Shown: positions 6,578-12,160 of the stretch, piece after piece
How positions within the stretch are numbered: the first letter of the stretch is position 1
Layout: each line of letters opens with the position of its first letter
Assembly (NCBI GenBank): GCA_041665985.1
Contig: JBAYHV010000007.1
Span: 1 to 26,502 of the forward strand
From: CAIRYW01 sp041665985
GTDB lineage: Bacteria > Patescibacteriota > Minisyncoccia > Phycocordibacterales > CAIRYW01
Reading direction: 5' to 3'
DNA: 26,502 nt
Notes under the pieces: model-generated
The model's input: the letters and a program-made list of their open reading frames with translations, nothing else
What the model was told of the DNA's origin: nothing
The model's database searches: none
Position numbers and translations under genes: made by a program

Positions 6578-7303
6578 CTATGCAAAACGACTAACAATAA
6601 ATATCAAAACAATTCCTGCGATCGTTAGTCCAATAGTTTTGTACGAACTTTCTTTGCTGTGAGCTTCAGGCAAAATATCACTCGCACCTATATATAGTAG
6701 GAATCCAGCAAAGAATCCTAAATACAAAACCAAAAAATTTTCAGAAACTTTAAATAAAAATGTTGAAGCCACTCCCAAGACTGGTGCAATAGCATCAAGT
6801 AGCAAAAATAATTTTGCCTTGTTTAAACTATTTTTGTTTGTTAACACTAAAGCCACTGTATTCATTCCATCTGTGAAGTCGTGAGCAATGACAGCAATAG
6901 CAACTAAAATTCCAACACTAGTGCTGATTTGAAATCCAAGACCAATTCCCACTCCGTCCATGAAGCTGTGTCCTGCAAGAGCTAGAGCAGAGATGCTTCC
7001 AACATGAGGATGCTTGTGTGCAGGATATTCATCTTCGTGTCCATGATGAATTAAAATAGATTTTTCCAAAATATGAAAAACAAGAAAGCCCGCCACCAAA
7101 GCGATCATTACCCCCGTAGAACTAAATCCATTTTGGTTTATAAGGCTGATGATCTCAGGAAAGATCTCAAAAAAGACAACTCCCACAAGAACGCCTGCAG
7201 TAAAACCCATTATCTTATGAATATTGTCTCTGTTTTTTATAGAAAACATCCCTCCAACTGAGGTTGAGAAGAATGAAAGAATTGAAAAAAGTAGTGCTTC
7301 CAC
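6578..7303 (-). CDS. ZIP family metal transporter
   Basis: A 241-aa ZIP-family importer in the cytoplasmic membrane, probably for Zn2+ or another divalent metal. It has about eight hydrophobic segments. The metal pathway motifs are in TM4, GHSFMDGVGIGLGF (111-124, with His112 and Asp116), and TM5, HDFTDGMN (141-148). A His/Asp-rich cytoplasmic loop (HHGHEDEYPAHKHPH, 86-100) is typical of the family. The start is GTG at 7301-7303. The first gene of a pair with the Fur-family regulator, it has a recognisable promoter with an operator-like dyad at the -35, suggesting repression by the neighbour when metal is abundant. Confidence 0.92.
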   Translation of the reverse strand: MEALLFSILSFFSTSVGGMFSIKNRDNIHKIMGFTAGVLVGVVFFEIFPEIISLINQNGFSSTGVMIALVAGFLVFHILEKSILIHHGHEDEYPAHKHPHVGSISALALAGHSFMDGVGIGLGFQISTSVGILVAIAVIAHDFTDGMNTVALVLTNKNSLNKAKLFLLLDAIAPVLGVASTFLFKVSENFLVLYLGFFAGFLLYIGASDILPEAHSKESSYKTIGLTIAGIVLIFIVSRFA

Positions 7304-7336
7304 GGTTATTTATTATTTATTAACTGTTATTTGTTG

Positions 7337-7365
7337 ATATTATCCTAAATGCAACTCATTTGCAA
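7337..7365 (-). promoter_or_regulatory. promoter and operator-like dyad of the ZIP-fur unit
   Basis: On the minus strand: -35 TTGCAA (complement of 7360-7365), a 17-bp spacer and -10 TAATAT (complement of 7337-7342). A dyad TGCAA-N5-TTGCA (7350-7364) covers the -35, and an overlapping AAATG-N5-CATTT lies at 7347-7361. This is a plausible Fur-family operator. The assignment to the adjacent regulator is inferred. Confidence 0.5.
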
Positions 7366-7367
7366 GT

Positions 7368-7416
7368 GACCAAACCTTCAACTTAGGGGTGAAACCCCTA
7401 AGTTGAAGGTTTGGTC
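7368..7416. repeat. perfect 23-bp stem palindrome with 3-nt loop
   Basis: Positions 7368-7390 are the exact reverse complement of 7394-7416, with loop GAA. The arm starts GACCAAACC and ends TTAGGGGT. The right arm runs directly into REP copy 2 (which begins at 7413), so the two share four bases. It lies upstream of the ZIP promoter and has no U-tract on either side. Confidence 0.85.
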
Positions 7417-7484
7417 ATCCCCGCGGAAGCGGGGATCCAGTTTTTTCTTTTAATTTTCTGGATTCCCGCCTGCGCGGGAATGAC
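7413..7484. repeat. REP/MITE-like element, copy 2
   Basis: The same architecture as copy 1: a left arm GGTCATCCCCGCGGAAGCGG ending in GATCCAG at 7440, a T-rich spacer, and a right arm starting CTGGATTCCCGCC and ending GAATGAC at 7484. A partial extra end (GGGATGACAAAA) follows at about 7498-7509. Plus-strand translation gives IPAEAGIQ...WIPACAGMT, a spurious peptide often seen from this kind of repeat. Confidence 0.75.
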
Positions 7485-7526
7485 AAAAAAAAATACAGGG
7501 ATGACAAAAAACCACAGGTACCAAAA

Positions 7527-7556
7527 AAGCAAAATCCCCTTTCGGGGATTTTGCTT
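7527..7556 (-). terminator. intrinsic terminator of the 23-aa gene
   Basis: A perfect 13-bp stem (AAGCAAAATCCCC 7527-7539; complement 7544-7556) with a 4-nt loop. On the minus strand it is followed by CTTTTTTGG, a proper U-tract. It lies 16 bp after the stop of the 23-aa gene. Confidence 0.75.
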
Positions 7557-7572
7557 AAGTGGTCAAAAGAGA

Positions 7573-7644
7573 TTATGCTCTCTTTTTTGCAGCTTTCTTT
7601 GTTGCCTTCTTAACAACTTTCTTTGCTTTTTTCTTTGCAGCCAT
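7573..7644 (-). CDS. 23-aa Lys/Ala-rich histone-tail-like peptide
   Basis: A very short reading frame on the minus strand encodes MAAKKKAKKVVKKATKKAAK followed by KRA: 12 Lys plus one Arg in 23 residues, with the rest mainly Ala and Val. It resembles the tail repeats of bacterial histone H1-like and HU-extension proteins, which bind DNA or RNA through charge. It is taken as real because a promoter-like pair lies upstream (7766-7794) and a strong terminator follows 16 bp after the stop. The start is ATG at 7642-7644, with no Shine-Dalgarno. It is not in the same frame as any neighbour. It could bind nucleic acid or compact DNA; this is inferred from composition only. Confidence 0.6.
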   Translation of the reverse strand: MAAKKKAKKVVKKATKKAAKKRA

Positions 7645-7744
7645 GTTATTTTTTTAGCAAACTTTTTTTAATTATTGAAAATCTTTAAATAAAAAGAGCT
7701 CGCTATGATTTATTTATTCTCATAAGTTCCGTTTCATCGACTTA

Positions 7745-7756
7745 AGAAACGTTTCT
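7745..7756. promoter_or_regulatory. 12-bp perfect palindrome near the start of the 23-aa transcript
   Basis: AGAAACGTTTCT is a perfect palindrome at about +2 to +13 of the transcript predicted from the promoter at 7766-7794. Its position would suit a repressor operator. No regulator is assigned. Confidence 0.35.
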
Positions 7757-7765
7757 CTGTCTTAA

Positions 7766-7794
7766 ATTATCTCAAGTAGTAGATAAAAACACAA
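7766..7794 (-). promoter_or_regulatory. probable promoter of the 23-aa gene
   Basis: On the minus strand: -35 TTGTGT (complement of 7789-7794), a 17-bp spacer, -10 GATAAT (complement of 7766-7771). It implies a 5' leader of about 110 nt. The -10 is good and the -35 poor. Confidence 0.4.
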
Positions 7795-7804
7795 TACCTT
7801 TTTT

Positions 7805-7829
7805 AAAAAAAAGTGGATAACTTTTTTTT
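7805..7829. repeat. A/T-run hairpin between murB and the 23-aa gene
   Basis: A8GT (7805-7814) pairs perfectly with ACT8 (7820-7829) around GGATA. The surrounding stretch 7800-7868 is almost pure A/T with alternating A and T runs. It may be a secondary terminator or an UP-element-like region for the promoter beside it. Confidence 0.4.
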
Positions 7830-7868
7830 CTAATTTTTTTTAAAAAATTTTATTTTAAGAAAAAAAAT

Positions 7869-7908
7869 AAAAAATACTTTCAAAAAATTAATTTTGAAAG
7901 TATTTTTT
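7869..7908 (-). terminator. intrinsic terminator of murB
   Basis: A perfect 17-bp stem (7869-7885 against 7892-7908) with loop AATTAA, 35 bp after the murB stop. On the minus strand the stem ends in T6 followed by ATTTTTTTT. It is U-rich on both sides and could work in both directions. Confidence 0.75.
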
Positions 7909-7943
7909 TCACTAAACACTATTCACTCGCCACTATCCACTTC

Positions 7944-8996
7944 TCAAATAATCACCACTTCTTCTTCCAGTTCAATTCCTGTTTTTTCAAAAACCATTTT
8001 TTTTATTTTTTTATAAAACAAAATAATATCTTCAGCTTTTTTTGATCCAGAATTTACCAAAACAAGAGGCTGGTCTATCCAAAGACTGACACTACCTTCT
8101 GTATAACCCTTTAAATTTAAGACCCTATCTAGGATCCAGGCTGTAGATAGCTTCATTTTGCTGTCGTAGGCATGGGCTGGCATTTCAGGATATTCCTTTT
8201 GCAACCGTTCGTAGGTATCCATATCAACAACTGGATTTTTAAAAAAAGAACCAGCTGTTCCATATTTTTTTAGGTCAGGAAATTTTTTTTCTCTTATAGA
8301 AATTATCGCTTCTCTCACCTCTTCGGATGTTTGAGGAATTTTTTCTCCGAAAAAATTCCTCAGATCTTTATATCCAACTTTTGGATCTGGAATTTTTTTA
8401 AGCAAAAACGTTGCTTGAACAATTAAATATCTTTTTTTATTTTCCTGCCCACCATGCTCTGAGCTTTCAAGCGATGGTCGGTGGGTAAATATACTTTCTC
8501 TGTATCCATATTCGCATTCTTCTTTTGGAATTTTTTTAAAATCTTTATTTTGAAAATCATAAACAAAAACTTCTTTGATAGTATCTTTTAATTCTGCTCC
8601 ATACGCTCCAATATTTTGCACACAAGCACCACCGACTAATCCTGGAATACTAGAAAGATTTTCTAAACCCCACAAACCTTTTTTTGTAGAGAATGAAACT
8701 AGGCTATCCCAAGGAACTCCTGCTCCAACTTTTAATTCTACGTTATCTCCTACATCTGTTTCTTCGATTCCTTTTATTGAGATCTTAATTACAATTTTAT
8801 TATGCAACCCATCTTTAAATAAGGTATTGGACCCACCTCCCAAGGCTACAATTTCCAAATTCTTTTTATCTGCATAAGCCACTGCGCTTACCAACTCTTC
8901 CGTAGAAAAAACTTCCACAAAAAAAAGAGCCTGACCTCCGGCTTTGAAAGTAGTGTGGAGAGAAAGCTCTTCGTTTTCTTTTATATTTATTGTCAT
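7944..8996 (-). CDS. murB: UDP-N-acetylenolpyruvoylglucosamine reductase MurB
   Basis: Cytoplasmic FAD enzyme that reduces UDP-GlcNAc-enolpyruvate to UDP-MurNAc for peptidoglycan. From the start chosen it is 350 aa. Visible: the FAD-binding LGGGSNTLF and SIPGLVGGACVQNIGAYGAE, the substrate Arg in YGYRESIFTHR, and GTAGSFFKNPVV containing the catalytic Ser. The Tyr-loop form YGYRESIF indicates the type I (E. coli-like) family. The ATG at 8994-8996 fits homologues (ENEELSLHTTFKAGG); an ATG at 9059 would add 21 residues that lie inside a GC-rich inverted repeat and do not resemble MurB. Between residues about 171 and 183 is a short insert encoded by a palindrome (8448-8485). It is monocistronic, ending at a strong terminator. 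Confidence 0.95.
   Translation of the reverse strand: MTINIKENEELSLHTTFKAGGQALFFVEVFSTEELVSAVAYADKKNLEIVALGGGSNTLFKDGLHNKIVIKISIKGIEETDVGDNVELKVGAGVPWDSLVSFSTKKGLWGLENLSSIPGLVGGACVQNIGAYGAELKDTIKEVFVYDFQNKDFKKIPKEECEYGYRESIFTHRPSLESSEHGGQENKKRYLIVQATFLLKKIPDPKVGYKDLRNFFGEKIPQTSEEVREAIISIREKKFPDLKKYGTAGSFFKNPVVDMDTYERLQKEYPEMPAHAYDSKMKLSTAWILDRVLNLKGYTEGSVSLWIDQPLVLVNSGSKKAEDIILFYKKIKKMVFEKTGIELEEEVVII
8448..8485. repeat. palindromic insert within murB coding sequence
   Basis: CCCACC (8448-8453) pairs with GGTGGG (8480-8485), or ACCAT (8451-8455) with ATGGT (8474-8478), with small inner hairpins such as GCTT-TC-AAGC. It encodes in frame, on the minus strand, roughly RPSLESSEHGG, placed between the conserved YRESIF and the next beta strand, where MurB proteins I know have a short loop. 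Confidence 0.45.
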
Positions 8997-9029
8997 TGAA
9001 ATGTAAAAAGGTTTCAAACGCACTGTCAG

Positions 9030-9085
9030 GGCTGGCGGGGCTAACTCCAAAGTAAACATTTAATTTGTGAGTGCAGCCGCCAGCC
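9030..9085. repeat. GC-rich inverted repeat in the murB leader
   Basis: GGCTGGCGG (9030-9038) pairs with CCGCCAGCC (9077-9085); the stem continues imperfectly through GGCTAACTC (9039-9047) against GAGTGC (9069-9074). It is far more GC-rich than its surroundings. It lies between the probable murB promoter and the murB start, so it would form a hairpin in the 5' leader. Confidence 0.6.
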
Positions 9086-9098
9086 GTGGCAAAGCGCT

Positions 9099-9127
9099 TA
9101 TATACAAGAATAACTCAAATATGTGAA
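9099..9127 (-). promoter_or_regulatory. probable murB promoter
   Basis: On the minus strand: -35 TTCACA (complement of 9122-9127), a 17-bp spacer and -10 TATATA (9099-9104). The predicted start is near 9092, about 95 nt before the murB ATG. Confidence 0.4.
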
Positions 9128-9140
9128 TTCATCAAAAGAG

Positions 9141-9165
9141 AAAGTTTAGAGTAACCCTAAACTTT
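9141..9165. repeat. 9-bp hairpin
   Basis: AAAGTTTAG and CTAAACTTT pair around a 7-nt loop. It directly precedes the solo copy of the 23-bp repeat at 9166 and forms part of the row of palindromes in 9141-9452. Confidence 0.5.
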
Positions 9166-9188
9166 TTCCCCTAGGTCGGGACAAGGGG
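9166..9188. repeat. solo copy of the 23-bp repeat shared with 12053-12100
   Basis: This 23-bp sequence (TTCCCCTAGG ... GACAAGGGG) is identical to 12077-12099, the right arm of the 48-bp palindrome on the other side of the O-antigen ligase-like gene. With flanking T and A runs it also makes a 10-bp stem (TTTTTCCCCT/AGGGGAAAAA). Confidence 0.85.
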
Positions 9189-9210
9189 AAAAAATATTCA
9201 ATATTAAAAA

Positions 9211-9240
9211 CACAAAACCCCGCCGGAGCGGGGTTTTGTG
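9211..9240 (-). terminator. intrinsic terminator after the O-antigen ligase-like gene
   Basis: A perfect 13-bp stem, CACAAAACCCCGC (9211-9223) against 9228-9240, with loop CGGA. On the minus strand it is followed by TTTTTAATATTG. It is the only hairpin in this gap with a proper U-tract. Confidence 0.7.
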
Positions 9241-9331
9241 AATGTTTACTTTTTCGAAGTTAGCAAATTGATATTGCTACATCTCACGCTTTGAATAATA
9301 GCACATCTGACCCAAAAGTCAACTCTTTTCA

Positions 9332-9367
9332 TTTAGGGCGGTCTAAAAGGTTTTAGACCGCCCTAAA
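9332..9367. repeat. perfect 17-bp stem palindrome
   Basis: Positions 9332-9348 (TTTAGGGCGGTCTAAAA) are the exact reverse complement of 9351-9367, with a 2-nt centre GG. No U-tract follows. Confidence 0.8.
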
Positions 9368-9405
9368 CCCATAGGAGTTAGTAATAGCAACATAAAATAC
9401 CAACA

Positions 9406-9452
9406 TAAATTCAGCTATGGTTATCCTAGAAGGATCATCCTAGCTGAATTTA
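9406..9452. repeat. nested palindrome downstream of the ligase-like gene
   Basis: An outer perfect 12-bp stem TAAATTCAGCTA (9406-9417) against TAGCTGAATTTA (9441-9452) encloses ATCCT-AGA-AGGAT (9423-9435). It lies 51 bp after the ligase-like stop on the minus strand. Confidence 0.7.
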
Positions 9453-9503
9453 AACTTTTCTAAGATCACTTTGCTTGAACCTGAACTGAACTTTAAACGA
9501 GAG

Positions 9504-11843
9504 TTATTTTATTTGTGACAAAGAAGCTAGAGAGGTTTGTGCATTCTTGTCTTCGGGATTTGAGGCAATTCTGTTTGTAAGCAAAGTTCTTGCATAATTT
9601 ATATTTCCTCTCTCAACTAAAATTTTAATAATATTTTGTGGCAAACCTTTACCATTTGAAACAAGGTCATTCATAATTTCTTCGGCCTCTGGTAATTTAT
9701 TTCCTTTCAAAAGACCAATTGCATACAAAGCTTCTGCCTCTGTATATGAATGATCAAGATCATAAGCTTTCTTAAAATAATTAATCGCGGAAGGAATATC
9801 ATTTTGATTGACAGCTATCTCTCCAAGTTTCATATAAGGAAACTGTCGCGTTGGAGAAAGTTCTGAGGCTTTAAGAAAAACTTGTTTCGCTTGATCAAGT
9901 AATCCGATACCTGAAAGATAACCTCCGTAATCAAAATATGATGTGACGAACATTGGATTTTCTTTTAGCTGTTTTTCATACTCACTCATAATAAGTTCAG
10001 TGATATCAACTTTTGCCTGATAACTAACATTTTTATCTGCATTTATTGTGTTTGCTGTTTGAATCAAAAATTGCCTTGTTTCAGTTTCTCCAAGCGCCCC
10101 AAAAGCCAAAGCTTTTTTAAATACATCTACTGTAGGTTCTGCATCTCTGCAAATGGCACTAATTTCTCCATTCACACCAACTTTTTGGTAAACATCAGTA
10201 CAAGAATAAGGCACTCCCTTTTGAGGAGGAATTGTTGTAAGCGCATGAATCAATGTAATATTTTGCTGATACGGCGCATAGTTTATTACAATAGCCAAAG
10301 CAACTCCGGCAATTAGGCCAAACGGTGCTGACATTTTTAAAATCTCAATAATTTTATTTTTATCTTTTTTTCCTGCATCTTCAATTTCGGGAGTCCCACT
10401 ACCAACAATAAATCCAAGAAGAGAAAAGAAAAGAATATAACTGATCAGGTTATCAAAAACAAAAAGATTGTGAAATCCGTAAGCAGCGATCAAACCAATA
10501 ATAAGTGCCTTGCTAACTTCTGAAAACTTCTTTGATCTGACAGTGATCCATAAAGAAGAAATAAACAAAGAGAGATAAGCCAAAAATCCAAGAGCTCCGC
10601 CTGCAACTGCCCAGTCCAAAAACTCATTGTGGGCACGATCAAACCAAGGTTCTTGTCCATAAAGTCCTGGGTCATAATATTTACTAAAGATATAAATAAA
10701 TCCATCTTGTCCCCATCCTAAAATAGGTTTTTCTTTTATACCTTTGAGAGCAACTGGCCAGATCATTTGTCTTGCTTGACCACTTCCCTGATTCCATGAA
10801 ATTGTAGCGAACCTTTGAAGTGTAGGATTATTTTGAACAAAACTTGTATTTTTTATTGAAAGAAATCCTCCAATGAGAGCAACAGCGCCCGCTAGTAAAA
10901 TAATTGAAGCGATTCGAGCAACCTTATCTGTTTTTTCCCGAATGAGCACGTATATAGAAGCGACGATAATTCCGCCAATAAGACCAAGAGTTGTACCTCG
11001 AGTCTGTGTCTCAAAAACTAAATAAGAAAATACAGCAAATAAAATTAAATAAACTGACACCGCAGAAATTTTTTCAATTTTCTCTTTTAAATGTTTTTCT
11101 GTAAAATCAAAATATCGGAGAAGCAGTAAAACAACAGGAATAACTATCGATAGCGCAAGCAAAACCCAACCAATATTTGTTGGATGCATTTTTAAAGCTG
11201 AGATCTTATAAATGTAATAAAAGAAAAACATTACCGCTCCATAAGAAACACTTTCTGCAATTCCTTTTAATTTTTTACCAGAACCTTCTAGCATAAACAC
11301 CAAGGCAATAAAGGCATGAAAAGCAAAAAAGATAGCAAGATAAGCTGCGTTACCTAGGAGACCATCAATACGAATGTTTCCTTGGTCAATAGGAATTTCA
11401 TGCGCCATTTGCAGTCCGCTGTAAAAAGCCATAAAAACAGCGACCGAAAAAGAAACGAAGAAAAACCTCTTCCAATCTTTGGATTTTAGAACTGAGGAAG
11501 AAACTAAAAAGAAAACCGCCAAGTGGGCAATTGTAACAAAACCTTCCATTCTTTCGAAATTACTCCAAAAAGCTTTGAATGGAAATGGAGATAAAATATC
11601 AGCAACAAGCGCGATCAAAGTTAGAGCACCGACAGACCAAACTAAAGGATTGTTTTTTGGCCAATAATTTTTATCTGCAATAGCAAGTCCTAAATACAAA
11701 CCAAAAGCTACATCGATCGCAATTCTAAACAAAAAAGCTCTTCCTGTGATAAATGGAAAGAACATATCTGTGGGCACAACAAGCGCTATAAAAGGAATTA
11801 CGTAAACGAGGCCGATTATAAAATTCTTTAATGTCTTTTCCAT
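9504..11843 (-). CDS. O-antigen ligase/polymerase-like membrane protein with TPRs
   Basis: A 779-aa polytopic membrane protein of the Wzy_C/O-antigen ligase-polymerase superfamily, which joins or polymerises lipid-linked glycans outside the membrane. Roughly the first 520 residues hold a dozen hydrophobic segments. Motifs include FWSNFERMEGF, GNAAYLAIFF, GWGQDGFIYIF and, near residue 410, RAHNEFLDWAVAGGALGFLAYL, the family's extracytoplasmic signature. The C-terminus (about 610-779) is TPR-like helical repeats (for example SPTRQFPYMKLGEIAVNQND, then AINYFKKAYDLDHSYTEAEALYAIG). It is transcribed away from the glycan cluster and flanked by copies of the 23-bp repeat. It is probably the ligase or polymerase for the neighbouring cluster's product, or an S-layer/pilin glycosylation enzyme. 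Confidence 0.88.
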   Translation of the reverse strand: MEKTLKNFIIGLVYVIPFIALVVPTDMFFPFITGRAFLFRIAIDVAFGLYLGLAIADKNYWPKNNPLVWSVGALTLIALVADILSPFPFKAFWSNFERMEGFVTIAHLAVFFLVSSSVLKSKDWKRFFFVSFSVAVFMAFYSGLQMAHEIPIDQGNIRIDGLLGNAAYLAIFFAFHAFIALVFMLEGSGKKLKGIAESVSYGAVMFFFYYIYKISALKMHPTNIGWVLLALSIVIPVVLLLLRYFDFTEKHLKEKIEKISAVSVYLILFAVFSYLVFETQTRGTTLGLIGGIIVASIYVLIREKTDKVARIASIILLAGAVALIGGFLSIKNTSFVQNNPTLQRFATISWNQGSGQARQMIWPVALKGIKEKPILGWGQDGFIYIFSKYYDPGLYGQEPWFDRAHNEFLDWAVAGGALGFLAYLSLFISSLWITVRSKKFSEVSKALIIGLIAAYGFHNLFVFDNLISYILFFSLLGFIVGSGTPEIEDAGKKDKNKIIEILKMSAPFGLIAGVALAIVINYAPYQQNITLIHALTTIPPQKGVPYSCTDVYQKVGVNGEISAICRDAEPTVDVFKKALAFGALGETETRQFLIQTANTINADKNVSYQAKVDITELIMSEYEKQLKENPMFVTSYFDYGGYLSGIGLLDQAKQVFLKASELSPTRQFPYMKLGEIAVNQNDIPSAINYFKKAYDLDHSYTEAEALYAIGLLKGNKLPEAEEIMNDLVSNGKGLPQNIIKILVERGNINYARTLLTNRIASNPEDKNAQTSLASLSQIK

Positions 11844-11857
11844 TTGAATAATTTTAT

Positions 11858-11980
11858 TAATTTCTAAATACTAATATCTAAATCCTAAACTCTAAACAAA
11901 TAAGAAATTCTAAATTCAAATATTTTAAACATTCTTACTTATTTAGAATTTCGTGCTTAGAATTTAGGATTTTTGTTCAA
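11858..11980. repeat. AT-rich MITE-like inverted-repeat element
   Basis: AAATCCTAAACTCTAA (11880-11895) matches the reverse complement of 11957-11972 at 15 of 16 positions, and an inner GAAATTCTAAAT also recurs inverted near 11941-11952. The text is built from repeated TAAATxCTAAA-like words. It sits between the divergent ligase-like and gmd genes and holds no reading frame. Confidence 0.5.
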
Positions 11981-12052
11981 ATTCATTACAAAACAAAAAT
12001 ATACCGTAAATAATATCATACAAATATTATTGCAATGTATAGGGGGCTTTCA

Positions 12053-12100
12053 ACCCCTTGTCCCGACCTAGGGGAATTCCCCTAGGTCGGGACAAGGGGT
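12053..12100. repeat. 48-bp perfect palindrome without loop
   Basis: Positions 12053-12076 (ACCCCTTGTCCCGACCTAGG...) are the exact reverse complement of 12077-12100. The stem can extend with TTTC/GAAA around one bulged base. Its right arm is identical over 23 bp to 9166-9188. It is not followed by a U-tract and lies just before the gmd promoter region. Confidence 0.9.
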
Positions 12101-12112
12101 GAAATAACTTTC

Positions 12113-12154
12113 TTTATATATCTCTATATATAAAAGATAATATTATGATAAAAT
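12113..12154 (+). promoter_or_regulatory. probable promoter region of the glycan cluster
   Basis: Very AT-rich, with several possible -10 boxes: GATAAT (12136-12141, 17 bp after TTTATA), TATGAT (12144-12149) and TAAAAT (12149-12154). The last would place the start at the gmd ATG (12161) and give a leaderless mRNA. The choice cannot be settled from sequence. Confidence 0.4.
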
Positions 12155-12160
12155 ACGCGA

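Noticed and set aside
7411..7671. Plus-strand 86-aa frame starting MVIPAEAGIQ
   Set aside because: Its first third is translated REP element (IPAEAGIQ...WIPACAGMT is a common spurious product) and the rest is antisense to the 23-aa gene and its terminator.
9060..9503. tRNA or other known structured RNA among the hairpins
   Set aside because: No cloverleaf, CCA end or TpsiC-like GTTCGAAT sequence is seen; the hairpins are separate simple stems.
12053..12100. 48-bp palindrome as a transcription terminator
   Set aside because: No U-tract on either side, it lies between divergent genes where no terminator is needed, and it has zero loop; treated as a repeat.
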